NCBI GenBank assembly: GCA_004557545.1
Contig: SFGV01000006.1
Span: 1-57,797 of the forward strand
Direction of reading: 5' to 3'
From: Succinatimonas hippei
Lineage (GTDB): Bacteria; Pseudomonadota; Gammaproteobacteria; Enterobacterales; Succinivibrionaceae
DNA: 57,797 nucleotides
Shown: piece by piece, positions 45,142 through 54,228 of the stretch
Numbering within the stretch: the stretch's first letter is position 1
Layout of the letters: every line of letters begins with the position of its first letter
The notes under the pieces: model-generated
What the model saw: the letters and a program-made list of their open reading frames with translations, nothing else
Database searches by the model: none
What the model was told of the DNA's origin: nothing
Translations under genes and position numbers: made by a program

Positions 45142-46365
45142 ATGAATAAGTACGGTGAGACCGCTCTGGTCATCAACTGCGGCAGTTCTTCAGTTAAATT
45201 TGCCATTCTCGACCCTAAGGATGGGCGGGTTTTTTTAAGCGGAATTGCCGAGGCTCTCGGACTTCCTGAGTCCAGGATCTCATGGAAATTTGAAGGTCAG
45301 AAGGAAAAGTCCAAGGCCAGCTTAAACGGTGGTGATCACGAGAAGGCGCTTGAGTTTCTGGTCAAAGAGATCCTTTCAAAAGATCAGGATCTGCATGACT
45401 CGATAGTAGCCTGCGGTCACCGCATCGTTCAGGGCGGAGATATTTACAGTGAGCCCACTCTGGTAAATGACGAGGTTGAGGCGAATATCGCCAAGGTTAT
45501 TCCTTTCGCTCCGCTGCACAACCCCGCGCACCTTCAGGGTATACGCGCCGCCCGCAAGAGCTTCCCTTCAATCCCTCACGTGGTGGTCTTTGACACCGCG
45601 TTCCACCAGACCATGCCTCCTGTCGCCTACCGCTACGCCATCCCTGAGGAATACTACACCAGACTGCATATCCGCAAGTACGGCGCTCACGGTACTTCCC
45701 ACATGTACATTTCACAGGAAGCGGCCAAGATGATGGGCAAGAAGCCTGAAGAGGTCAATCTCATCACCTGCCACCTGGGCAATGGCGCCTCAGTATCCGC
45801 GGTCAAGGCCGGCAAGTGCATGGACACCTCAATGGGCTTAACCCCGCTTGATGGTCTCGTGATGGGTACCCGTTGCGGCAGCATCGATCCTTCGGTGGTG
45901 TTCTTCCTGTGCGAGCGTGACCACAAGACCCCAAAGGAGGTCGAGGATATCTTCAACCACAAGTCAGGTCTGATGGCGCTCTCCGGCATTTCCTCAGACA
46001 TGCGCCCGATCTGCGAGGGCTATGAGAAGGGTGATGAGAAGTGCAAGCTTGCCCTTGAGATGTTCTCCTACCGTCTTGCCAAATTCATCGCCTCCTACTA
46101 CATCCCGCTGGGTCATGTTGACGGAATAGTGTTCGCCGGCGGCATCGGCGAGAACTGCTGGGAGGCGCGCAAGCTTACCTGCCAGCTGCTGCGTGAGCCC
46201 TTCGGTGTGGAGCTTGATGAGGAGCTCAACGAGAAGGCACTGGCCCGTCTTGGATATGAGGGCGGAATAATCTCCAAACCTACATCAAAGATCAAGGTCT
46301 TTATGATCCCGACCAACGAGGAGCTGGTGATCGCGCGTTCTGCCATGAAGTTTGTAAAACGCTGA
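45142..46365 (+). CDS. ackA: Acetate kinase
   Basis: AckA makes ATP and acetate from acetyl phosphate in fermentation. The 407-residue product has the ASKHA-fold start ALVINCGSSSVKFAIL, then GHRIVQGGD, the acetate-kinase signature VVVFDTAFHQTMPP, HGTSHMYISQEAAKMMG, THLGNGASV-like CHLGNGASVSAV and MDTSMGLTPLDGLVMGTRCG. The frame opens at 45073, but ATG 45142 (MNKYGE) fits the family; its SD is weak (AGGA 12 bases away). The usual partner pta is not next to it. Confidence 0.96.
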   Translation: MNKYGETALVINCGSSSVKFAILDPKDGRVFLSGIAEALGLPESRISWKFEGQKEKSKASLNGGDHEKALEFLVKEILSKDQDLHDSIVACGHRIVQGGDIYSEPTLVNDEVEANIAKVIPFAPLHNPAHLQGIRAARKSFPSIPHVVVFDTAFHQTMPPVAYRYAIPEEYYTRLHIRKYGAHGTSHMYISQEAAKMMGKKPEEVNLITCHLGNGASVSAVKAGKCMDTSMGLTPLDGLVMGTRCGSIDPSVVFFLCERDHKTPKEVEDIFNHKSGLMALSGISSDMRPICEGYEKGDEKCKLALEMFSYRLAKFIASYYIPLGHVDGIVFAGGIGENCWEARKLTCQLLREPFGVELDEELNEKALARLGYEGGIISKPTSKIKVFMIPTNEELVIARSAMKFVKR

Positions 46366-46376
46366 TAGAAAACTTA

Positions 46377-46398
46377 AAGCCCTGCCTCGGCGGGGCTT
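46377..46398 (+). terminator. ackA terminator-like hairpin
   Basis: AAGCCCTGCC-TCG-GCGGGGCTT forms a GC-rich stem twelve bases after the ackA stop; the T-tract is short (TTCT). Confidence 0.6.
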
Positions 46399-46463
46399 CT
46401 CCCCAAATGGCGGTCAGCCATTCCAATCATTCGCATCTCTGATAACTTTTTGGATCTCTTTTA

Positions 46464-48293
46464 ATGGAAAAGGTGAAGACCCCAACGCTTGTCCTCTCCA
46501 AAGTTGATGACAATCCCCAGACCAGCTTTTTTCGCGGCTACCGCCAGTTCTGGCGTTTTTTAAAGCCTTATGTCTGGCTTGCGCTGCTGGGGCTTCTGCT
46601 CACCATACCGGTAGGAGCGCTTGACGCGGTAATGACCGGATTTTTAAAGCCCTTTATGGATAAGGTGATGGTAGGGCAGGATCGTCAGTTCGCGTCCATG
46701 GTGCCTTTTTACATTATCGCCTTTACCGTGGTTCAGGGGCTTTTGCTTTATTTCTCAGCGCTTATAAACGGATATGTAGGCGGAAAGATCTCACTTGACA
46801 TCAAAGCTGCGCTTTATAAAAAACTGCTTTCAATGAGCACCGCGTTTTATGACTTAAACAGCTCAGGCAGCGTTATTTATCGTTTCTCAACTGACGCCGA
46901 AACCGCCTCGTCAGGTCTTATTACCAATATCAGGCTTTTTCTGACCAAATTCTTCTCATCACTCTCCCTCATATGCGTGCTCCTGTACAACTCTTGGCAG
47001 CTCTCGGTGCTCGCTATAGGCGTGCTGGTGTGCCTCATACTGCCGATGTCGATAGTGCGCAAGCGCATCAAAAAGATCATCTCAAAGTCGATGAAGCAGA
47101 ACACCAGAGTGGTGACCATCTACAACGAAACCTCGGAAGGCTCCCGGGTGATTAAGTCCTTCTGTCTTAAGGATCTTATGTACGAAAGATTCATGGAGGT
47201 GATGCGTTATCTCTTCTCCATGAATATAAAGCTCGTGCGCGACACCAACTGGCTTGCTCCGGCGATGCATCTTATAACCGCCTTTGGAGTCGCTGGAGTG
47301 CTGTATTTTGGCATGCACCTTATCTTGACAGGCGTAATTACATCAGGCGCGTTCGTAGCCTTCCTCGCGGCTCTCATCATGCTCTATACGCCAATCAAGA
47401 GTATTGGCAATAATTTCATTAACGTGCAGCAGGCGCTTCTGGCTCTTGATCGCATATATCAGGTATTGGATGAGCATTCATTTGAAGAGCAAAAGCAGGG
47501 AGTCGCGCTTGACCATATAGATGATCTTGATTTTGACAAGGTACGCTTTGGTTACACCAGCGAGAAAGAGATCTTAAAAGGGATCTCTTTTAAGCTAAAA
47601 CGCGGAACCAAGGTAGCGCTTGTGGGAAACTCCGGAGGTGGCAAGACTACGGTATGCGCTCTCATACCGCGCCTTTACAATCCTGACAGTGGCAGGATCT
47701 TAATTAACGGTATTGATATTCGTGATTACGCTCTTGACTCATTGCGCTCAAGGATAGCGGTAGTCTTTCAGGACAACTTCCTTTTTGAGGGAAGCATACG
47801 AGAGAATCTGATGTGCGCGAGAGAAGGAATAACCGATCACGATCTTAAAAAAGCGGTTGATGAGGCCTGCCTTACTGAATTTATCGGGACGCTCCCGCAG
47901 GGGCTAGAAACTCAGATAGGTGAAAAGGGTCTTAGACTTTCAGGCGGACAAAGACAGCGCATAGCTATAGCCAGAGCAATCCTCAAGGACGCTCCTTTGG
48001 TGATCCTGGATGAGGCCACCTCGGCTCTTGATAACAAGTCAGAGAAGGTTGTTCAGCGGGCTCTGGATACGCTAATGAAAGGGCGCACAACCATAGTGAT
48101 AGCTCACAGACTTTCAACAATTATGGACGCTGACGAGATCCTGGTTATCAATGATGGTGAGATAGCTGAACGAGGCACTCACAAGGATCTTCTGGCAAAA
48201 GACGGCGCCTATGCCTTGCTCTACCGTTCGCAGTTTCAGAATATCCATCACAGCGAGAAGACAGACGCGAATGAGGATAAGAAAGTCGGTTAA
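46464..48293 (+). CDS. msbA: Lipid A export ABC transporter MsbA
   Basis: MsbA flips core-lipid A across the inner membrane. The 609-residue half-transporter has six helices (residues about 30-330) including KPFMDKVMVGQD and NGYVGGKISLDIK near the N-terminus. The ATPase has Walker A GNSGGGKTT, Q-loop VFQDNFLFEGSIRENL, signature LSGGQRQRIAIARAIL, Walker B PLVILDEATSALDN and H-loop IVIAHRLST. The length and N-terminal sequence favour MsbA over other exporters. lpxK, the usual neighbour, is absent. Confidence 0.88.
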   Translation: MEKVKTPTLVLSKVDDNPQTSFFRGYRQFWRFLKPYVWLALLGLLLTIPVGALDAVMTGFLKPFMDKVMVGQDRQFASMVPFYIIAFTVVQGLLLYFSALINGYVGGKISLDIKAALYKKLLSMSTAFYDLNSSGSVIYRFSTDAETASSGLITNIRLFLTKFFSSLSLICVLLYNSWQLSVLAIGVLVCLILPMSIVRKRIKKIISKSMKQNTRVVTIYNETSEGSRVIKSFCLKDLMYERFMEVMRYLFSMNIKLVRDTNWLAPAMHLITAFGVAGVLYFGMHLILTGVITSGAFVAFLAALIMLYTPIKSIGNNFINVQQALLALDRIYQVLDEHSFEEQKQGVALDHIDDLDFDKVRFGYTSEKEILKGISFKLKRGTKVALVGNSGGGKTTVCALIPRLYNPDSGRILINGIDIRDYALDSLRSRIAVVFQDNFLFEGSIRENLMCAREGITDHDLKKAVDEACLTEFIGTLPQGLETQIGEKGLRLSGGQRQRIAIARAILKDAPLVILDEATSALDNKSEKVVQRALDTLMKGRTTIVIAHRLSTIMDADEILVINDGEIAERGTHKDLLAKDGAYALLYRSQFQNIHHSEKTDANEDKKVG

Positions 48294-48342
48294 GCGAGAA
48301 GTCAGTCACATAGCTGAATTCAGAAACTAAGATTAAGACTTT

Positions 48343-48369
48343 CCCAACGTTTCACAATAGTTGGGCTCT
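48343..48369 (+). terminator. msbA terminator-like hairpin
   Basis: CCCAAC (48343-48348) and GTTGGG (48360-48365) enclose an 11-base loop and are followed by CTCTTT. It lies 50 bases after the msbA stop. Confidence 0.5.
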
Positions 48370-48615
48370 TTGACATACCTTATACAGAGAAGTTTTTAAA
48401 GCTGTGCGGGGCGGAGAACGCTGTATATATCGTCAAATCCTCACGCTCTGAGGTTGTGCGTGAAATTGGAGAGTGGCTTTTTAACACCGTATTCCCTTGC
48501 TTTGGCCTGTCGGCTAATCTGACCAGGAACGCCCTGTTACGTGACTACCCCCAGCTTGTCTGGGCAGAAAGATTAGCAATGTGATCTTGGAAAATGAGGG
48601 CTGAGACTCTACAAT

Positions 48616-48642
48616 AAATGGTGAGGGCGCAAGGCTTGCGCC
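48616..48642 (+). repeat. 27-base structured direct repeat, unit 1
   Basis: AAATGGTGAGGG leads into the hairpin GGCGCAA-GGC-TTGCGCC, a 7-bp perfect stem. Unit 2 lies exactly 300 bases downstream with 25 of 27 bases identical. Confidence 0.8.
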
Positions 48643-48915
48643 GTGCGCCCGTGGTGATTCTGAACTTACCAGACAGGGGTTGACCAGGCTAATAAGCAAA
48701 GAATCAGCACAATTAGAATAAAGAGTTTCGTTGTAACTCTCCTTTCTAAATTGTAGAACTAGGTTCTATGCTCCTTGCTAGATCTGTACCACCAGTTCCA
48801 GCTAGAAGCTAGAACCACCCCGTCAAGATCTCTCTTATCATTTCTTATAAATAAGTATAGTAAATAATCGTATTCTTCACTCAATCTTGAAAAATCTTCA
48901 TTGAATGACTACCTC

Positions 48916-48942
48916 AAATGGTGAGGGCGTAAGGCTCGCGCC
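48916..48942 (+). repeat. 27-base structured direct repeat, unit 2
   Basis: It differs from unit 1 at two positions (48930 and 48936), both in the hairpin arms. One change leaves a T-G wobble, the other an A-C mismatch, so the stem is weakened but recognisable. Confidence 0.8.
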
Positions 48943-48976
48943 TTATACCCTCTAGCGATAGCTCGCAATCACTACT

Positions 48977-49014
48977 GTGAACCCTCACCCGACTTTAGTC
49001 GGGTGAGGGTTCAC
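48977..49014. repeat. Perfect 17-bp inverted repeat with TTTA loop
   Basis: The left arm (48977-48993) begins GTGAACCCTCACCC, and the right arm (48998-49014) is its exact complement ending GGTTCAC. No T-run follows on either strand, so it is not an ordinary terminator. The form, a strong hairpin with a short ACTTTAGT core next to TTCAC, resembles terminal hairpins of IS200/IS605-group elements. The GTGAGGG of the two direct repeats recurs in its right arm. Confidence 0.75.
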
Positions 49015-49113
49015 TGGTGTATTCTTTCGCTCGTAATCCTGTATCCGGCGCTATGGATTAGCGTCCTTTGGGCGCAGGCTGTCTTCCAGTCCTTAAAAGC
49101 AGACCTCTAAGAC

Positions 49114-51192
49114 CTAACTTTTGCGTTCCTCCGAATTGCTCACAATCAGGGTTGAGCGTGAAGGCACGGTAAGCGCTCTGCCAGAGCAGAGTTCTTTTAT
49201 GAACTTTTGCTGCAGCTCATCAGAGGTTCTGGTAGCGCCGTAACATGAAACAGATAGTGTTTCACGCCCAAGCATCTCATAAAGCGAATCCAGTCCCTCT
49301 CCATGATCAGTGCGTCTGACGTTACGTCCTGAGAGGGGAATCAGTAAGGTTTCGCCTGAGTCACTGCTATGATCCTCTCGGCAGTCATCAGGAAGATACA
49401 TAGCGCATAACAGCGGAAAGAGCATCGACTCCTGCTGGATATGCACCTGCTGATGGGAGGCGTTTACGAACACAATTGAGAATCTGCGATCGTAAAGCCT
49501 GATGAACGCGAAGTAGGCTCCGCCTGAGGCTATGAATACCATGGTACCGCGTGAGAGCGCGGGGTTCTCGCGGCGCATCGCGGCAAGCTCCGAAAGCATG
49601 TCCTGAATATCCGCGCAGCAGGGGCTGGCGTGGTGATCACGCATGGATGCAAATGGGATCATCGAGGTGGGACCGATGGAACCTGAGGCGATTACGTCTG
49701 CGAGCTCATCGCCCTGATAAATGCATGGGATCCCGCGCCAGGTGTACATGGCAGCCAGAGCTGCCATGTACAGATTGCGATCTTTACCTATAGCCATATA
49801 AAAACGCGGCAGTGATGAGTTATCCAGCTCGTTTATAAGACAGACTTTCTCCTGCTGGGACAGACCTACAGCAAATTCCTCACAGGCGCGGCGTAAATCT
49901 TCACCGGTATAAGGAACAGGATCGCCTTCAAGGCTGGTTCCCGCGAAGAAAGCACGCATCGGGCGCAGAAAACCGGTGTAATTGATGGTGCCATCGACAT
50001 TATTGGCGCTGTTTAAGGCGTATCTCGGATCGGATTTGAAGTTGCCGACCATAAAACAGTCGATATGGGTTTCACGGGCGCTTTTGCAGATCTGGGCTAC
50101 GCGCTTTGGGTTACCGCGCGAACTGCCGTTATCGCCGACCTCGGCGACCTGATCAATTATCCAGCCGTCTATGGCGTAGGGCTGACGCAACCACTTGCGG
50201 GTAAAGCTGTTGGGACCCTCAAACATGGCGTAGCGGACCTCGTGGCTCGCGTAATCAAGCTTTGGGAGCGTAGCGAGGTTGAGGTCGTAGCATGGCTCAC
50301 CGTCTGAGTTAAAGGTGTAGTACTCGCGGTAGGGTGAGTCTGAATGGTGAAGCGCTCCTTTACCGGTGCGCTCCTGACGGTCAAACCAGGGATGGGAGTC
50401 ACCTGTGTGCGCAAAACTGCCATGGAGCAGGATCTTCATCTCATATCCCATGGTGAGGGCGCGCAGGCGCTTTAGTGCGCCATTGCCTCCAAAGTGAGGA
50501 TCAACGGTATCAAAGTCTGAGGTATCTTCCTTGGTTACGGATGGGGATTTGAAGATCTGATTTAGGATCACGCAGTCACAGCCAAGGCCGCGGATATAAG
50601 GAAGCATGTCAGAAACCCCGTCAAGATCTCCGCCGCAGTGAACCGAGTTGAGATCGGTATATTCAAAGTCACGCTCACGCACTGGCTCTTCGGCTGAAAC
50701 TTTAGTTCCGTCTACGGTAAAAAAGCCCTGAGATGAGGCAAAGCGGTCTGGAAGCACCTCGTAGCAGATGAGATCAGGCGCCCACTGGGGATGGGTATTG
50801 AATACCTCATAGGCAAAGCAATGTTGCAAAAGAGGCATCTCGCGCGACATGCCAAGCGAGCTGTACCAGACTACATCCTGTGCGGTCTGATTTCCATCCT
50901 CGTCCGGCAGGGAAAGCAGGCAGATCCTGAAACAATAACGCTGAAAATTAACCCCGCTGCCGATATCCATCTGACAGCTGTAGCGGTGAATACCCGAGCT
51001 TGATCCGGTATAGGACATCAAAGAAAGCACAGGCTCATGCTGAGGGAATGTCACAAGGCTTATCTTTAGTCTCTTGTGATTGGCACCGCGCACATAGAGT
51101 ACGGCATGGTTTTGCAATCTGCCTGGCCCGGTGCTGGTGTGGAAGCACTGGAAAGGAAGGCATTGGCGCGGCGATGAGGTATTCTGTCTCAT
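49114..51192 (-). CDS. MalZ-like GH13 family protein, catalytic residues lost
   Basis: The 692-residue product is intact and closely follows maltodextrin glucosidase MalZ over its length: WAPDLICYEVLPDRFASS near 137, GGDLDGVSDMLPYIRGLGCD near 188, VDPHFGGNGALKRLR, HTGDSHPWFDR and LPKLDY. The GH13 active-site regions are altered. Region I reads HGSFAH (H257, A261 instead of Asp and Asn). Region II reads GWIID: nucleophile position D347 is kept but the invariant Arg is I345. In region III the acid/base Glu is N384 (MVGNF). In region IV the His-Asp pair is S459-S460. It is probably a non-hydrolytic, perhaps carbohydrate-binding or regulatory, protein. It starts two bases after pepD, with GGAG in the pepD end. 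Confidence 0.88.
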   Translation of the reverse strand: MRQNTSSPRQCLPFQCFHTSTGPGRLQNHAVLYVRGANHKRLKISLVTFPQHEPVLSLMSYTGSSSGIHRYSCQMDIGSGVNFQRYCFRICLLSLPDEDGNQTAQDVVWYSSLGMSREMPLLQHCFAYEVFNTHPQWAPDLICYEVLPDRFASSQGFFTVDGTKVSAEEPVRERDFEYTDLNSVHCGGDLDGVSDMLPYIRGLGCDCVILNQIFKSPSVTKEDTSDFDTVDPHFGGNGALKRLRALTMGYEMKILLHGSFAHTGDSHPWFDRQERTGKGALHHSDSPYREYYTFNSDGEPCYDLNLATLPKLDYASHEVRYAMFEGPNSFTRKWLRQPYAIDGWIIDQVAEVGDNGSSRGNPKRVAQICKSARETHIDCFMVGNFKSDPRYALNSANNVDGTINYTGFLRPMRAFFAGTSLEGDPVPYTGEDLRRACEEFAVGLSQQEKVCLINELDNSSLPRFYMAIGKDRNLYMAALAAMYTWRGIPCIYQGDELADVIASGSIGPTSMIPFASMRDHHASPCCADIQDMLSELAAMRRENPALSRGTMVFIASGGAYFAFIRLYDRRFSIVFVNASHQQVHIQQESMLFPLLCAMYLPDDCREDHSSDSGETLLIPLSGRNVRRTDHGEGLDSLYEMLGRETLSVSCYGATRTSDELQQKFIKELCSGRALTVPSRSTLIVSNSEERKS

Positions 51193-51194
51193 TT

Positions 51195-52652
51195 TTACTC
51201 CGAAAGACTGGCAAGCGCGAGGCGCAGTGTCTCGTAAACCATAACGGCGCCCTTGATCTCAGCCCTTTCCCTCGGGCTGTGCGGGCTTATGATGGTAGAA
51301 CCGATTGAGGCCATCTGAAGATCTGGACACAGGGTATGAAAGCGCGCGCACTCAAGACCGGCGTGAATAATAGCGTTTTGAAGCGCGCTACCTGAAACTT
51401 TGCTCCAAGCTGATGACAGAGCTTTTACAAGGGTACTGTCAGATGGAGAGAGCCAGCAGTCATGATAGTTTGAAAATTCACAGACGGCTCCTGAGAGCTC
51501 AGCGCAGGATTTTAAAATGGTAACAATCTGGTTGAGACCAGCATCCGTGAGCGAGCGCGGCATCAGCTTTATGCAGGCGGAATCGTCCGCGAGTATGACA
51601 CTGCCGAGGTTACATGAGCTCATGGTCAGGGTCTTTGCCTTGTCATGAAAACTGAGCGCTCCTGAAGGCAGGGCGTTTAAAAGGTTTAAAAGCTCAATTG
51701 AGCACTCTGCGCTGAGAGACTTGCTCTTTGGTGAACCTTCAGTGACCTTAAACGTAATTTCAGGATCTTCCTTGGTATATAAGGATTTGAGCTTTTCAAA
51801 CTCTGAGCTTAAAGCCTTTTTAAGAGACGCAACGCTTTCATTTGGCACATTGACTGTTACATCGCAGGATGAAGGGATGGCGTTGCGGGCTCTGCCGCCT
51901 TCAATTGAGCTTATAAAAAACTCAAAATCATCTGAAAGCGAGAGCAGTGTCTGCGTGGCAAATTTGATCGCGTTGGCGCGACCAAGAGCGATGTCAGAAC
52001 CGCTGTGACCTCCGAGAAAACCCGTGAAAGTAAGTTTAAAAAGCGAGCAGTCAGGGGTCTGTACCCGCTCAAGCGGAAGTCTTATATCCGCGTCACATGA
52101 ACCGGCGCAGCCTGTGAACACGTAGCCTGAATCCTCTGAGTCAAGATTTATAAGATACTCAGCGTCCTTGAGATCAGTCTTAGTGATGGCCAGCGCGCCT
52201 TTCATCGTGGTTTCCTCCTCCACGGTGAAGATGGCGGTTATGGGACCGTGTTTTAACGATGGATCATCAAGCAGGGCGAGGATTGTGCAAAGCCCCAGAC
52301 CATCATCGGCGCCCAGTGAGGTGCCGCGGGCCTTAAGCCACCCGTTGTCTTCATAAACCTCGATGGGGTCTTTCAGAAAATCATGAGAGACTCCGGCATC
52401 CGAGGCTGGGACCATATCCATGTGAGCCTGCAGAATTACCCCGGGCTTATTCCCAAGACCCTCTGAGGCGGGAGCGTTTATGATCACGTTGCCTGCCTCA
52501 TCAGTACGGCAGGGCAGGGAGTGCTCCTTAGCAAACTTCGCTATCCACTCCGCGACGGCGCTCTCGTGACCTGAGGTTCTCGGGATAGAGCAGAGCTCTG
52601 AAAAGCGAGAGAACAGTGAGCGCGGCTGCAGTGATGAAATATCTCTTGTCAT
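51195..52652 (-). CDS. pepD: Aminoacyl-histidine dipeptidase
   Basis: PepD is a cytosolic zinc dipeptidase (M20 family) with broad specificity, including Xaa-His peptides. The 485-residue length matches E. coli (485). Metal-binding motifs are VILQAHMDMVPA, the bridging Asp in GTSLGADDGLGL, the catalytic Glu pair in TVEEETTMKGA and INLDSEDSG. At the C-terminus, IIHAGLECARF and ISPHSPRERAEI supply the last ligand His. The ATG at 52652 has GAGG six bases before it. The MalZ-like gene follows two bases after the stop, an unusual pairing that implies co-transcription. Confidence 0.94.
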   Translation of the reverse strand: MTRDISSLQPRSLFSRFSELCSIPRTSGHESAVAEWIAKFAKEHSLPCRTDEAGNVIINAPASEGLGNKPGVILQAHMDMVPASDAGVSHDFLKDPIEVYEDNGWLKARGTSLGADDGLGLCTILALLDDPSLKHGPITAIFTVEEETTMKGALAITKTDLKDAEYLINLDSEDSGYVFTGCAGSCDADIRLPLERVQTPDCSLFKLTFTGFLGGHSGSDIALGRANAIKFATQTLLSLSDDFEFFISSIEGGRARNAIPSSCDVTVNVPNESVASLKKALSSEFEKLKSLYTKEDPEITFKVTEGSPKSKSLSAECSIELLNLLNALPSGALSFHDKAKTLTMSSCNLGSVILADDSACIKLMPRSLTDAGLNQIVTILKSCAELSGAVCEFSNYHDCWLSPSDSTLVKALSSAWSKVSGSALQNAIIHAGLECARFHTLCPDLQMASIGSTIISPHSPRERAEIKGAVMVYETLRLALASLSE

Positions 52653-53049
52653 GAGCGCCTCACACGCGAACGCGATTTGCTGATGATACTGATGCCTGGG
52701 TCAGATAGATAAGGCGCAGCAGATTGCGCTCGTCATTTCCAAGTTGCAGAGGATGAATAACTGCGTTCTTGGTTTTCTTGGTTCTTGCGGTGGCCTGAAT
52801 ACGGCTGCGGTTGTCGTTTATCGACATCTTTTGTCCCAAAATTTAAGAGCAATGAAATAAAGCGCGTTTGGTTTAAGCGTACTTTTGCATTGCTGTATTT
52901 TAGCTTTTTTATAAAGGCAATTAGGAAAAAGCGCGGATTTTTGATCTCGTTGTATAAGGACAAGGCCTTTAACGCTTTGGACTTAATGCGCAAAAAGCCT
53001 AAGATCATGAAACAACGTTAATGCGCGGGAAATTTTATTGGAGCTAAGC
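52653..53049. other. Intergenic region between pepD and the BioF-like gene
   Basis: The two genes diverge here. The sequence is AT-rich around 52840-53000. A 78-codon frame (52785-53021) is open but low-complexity and without a ribosome-binding site, so I do not call it. No clear promoter pair could be fixed. Confidence 0.5.
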
Positions 53050-54228
53050 ATGCCTTTTGACGATTACATGGAACAGGCGTTGGATAAGATAAGCGCTAAA
53101 GGTCTTTTAAGACAGATCCAGCCGATGGAGCAGTCAGAGGGGCTTGTAACAAGAGACGGCAGGAGACTAGTAAACCTCGCGTCAAATGATTATCTGGGGC
53201 TGGGGCAGGACAACGCTCTTCGTGATGAGTTTATTGAGGAGCTTTCAAAAAATCCGTGCTATTTCTCATCATCAGGATCAGCTCTGCTCACTGGCGCGCA
53301 TGAAAGTTATAAAAAATTTACAGATACGATAGAGAAGTTGTACCCGGGGCGCCAAGCGTTACTTTTTAATTCAGGTTTTGCCGCCAACAGCGGAGTTATA
53401 CGCGCGCTGTGTGAGATCCCGGGGACTCTTGTATTAGCCGACAAACTCTCCCACGCGTCCATAATCGATGGTCTGACAGCGCGGGGCAAATCAAGATTCA
53501 TGCGCTTTGCGCACAATGACGCTGAGTCCTTATCAAAACTTATAGCTGATTATGGGGAGGGATATGAACGCATTCTGGTGGTGACTGAGTCCGTATTTAG
53601 CATGGATGGTGATGTGGCGCCATTAAAAGAAATAGCCAGGATAAAAAAATCCAACCCCAAAGTCTCGGTATATGTTGATGAGGCTCACGGTTTTTGCGTA
53701 TACGGACCTAAAGGTCGCGGTATGTTATGGCAAGAAGGGGTGGATGAGTGCGCTGATTTCGTGCTTTGCACCTGCGGCAAGGCTTTGGGATCAGAGGGGG
53801 CATTTGTGCTTTGCTCAAAGACCGCCCGTGACTATTTCATAAACACCGTAAGACCGCTTATATTCTCAACCGCCATCGCTCCGGTGTGTCTTGAGCACAG
53901 CGCGTTTATGCTGAAAAAGTCCATTGCCGCTGACGACAGGCGAAAGCGCCTTTCCCTTATATCATCAGAGGTCCGTGACACCTTAAAAGAGTGCGAGATT
54001 GCCTGCCCTTCCACAACCCAGATAGTCCCGTTTATATTGGGCGAGAACGAAAAAGCCGTTGAGGCGGCGGAGATCTTCAGGGAAAACGGTTTTCTGGCGA
54101 TGCCCGTAAGATATCCTGCGGTCGCCAAGGGAAGCGCAAGATTAAGATTGTCGCTGTCATCGGCAATCGATGACTGTGCGCTTGAAGATCTTTTGAAACT
54201 TATACGAAAACTGGGGAATTCGTACTGA
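53050..54228 (+). CDS. BioF/KBL-family PLP-dependent acyltransferase
   Basis: This alpha-oxoamine synthase-type enzyme condenses an amino acid with an acyl thioester. The 392-residue protein has NLASNDYLGL near the N-terminus and SSGSALLTGAHESYKKFT, typical of 8-amino-7-oxononanoate synthase. VDEAHGFCVYGPKGRG carries the PLP Asp and His, and the PLP lysine is K244 in CTCGKALGSEGAF. The ATG at 53050 has GGAG six bases before it. BioF is most likely, but no other biotin gene is near, so a 2-amino-3-ketobutyrate ligase-like or CqsA-like role in making a lipid or signal molecule is possible. Confidence 0.85.
   Translation: MPFDDYMEQALDKISAKGLLRQIQPMEQSEGLVTRDGRRLVNLASNDYLGLGQDNALRDEFIEELSKNPCYFSSSGSALLTGAHESYKKFTDTIEKLYPGRQALLFNSGFAANSGVIRALCEIPGTLVLADKLSHASIIDGLTARGKSRFMRFAHNDAESLSKLIADYGEGYERILVVTESVFSMDGDVAPLKEIARIKKSNPKVSVYVDEAHGFCVYGPKGRGMLWQEGVDECADFVLCTCGKALGSEGAFVLCSKTARDYFINTVRPLIFSTAIAPVCLEHSAFMLKKSIAADDRRKRLSLISSEVRDTLKECEIACPSTTQIVPFILGENEKAVEAAEIFRENGFLAMPVRYPAVAKGSARLRLSLSSAIDDCALEDLLKLIRKLGNSY

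Larger units (their letters stand above)
48294..49113. other. Gene-poor patch with structured repeats and a possible gene remnant
   Basis: No complete gene is supported in these 820 bases. A terminator-like hairpin follows msbA. A frame without start codon is open from 48318 to 48584, with readable protein-like text such as GLFDIPYTEKFLKLCGAENAVY; I do not recognise it. Two near-identical 27-base units lie exactly 300 bases apart, and a perfect 17-bp hairpin lies at 48977-49014. The middle (48740-48830) is full of short inverted repeats such as TAGAAC/GTTCTA. The whole looks like debris of a mobile element. Confidence 0.5.

Noticed and set aside
52785..53021. 78-codon open frame before the BioF-like gene
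   Set aside because: No ribosome-binding site, odd composition (Lys/Phe rich from AT-rich DNA) and no family resemblance.
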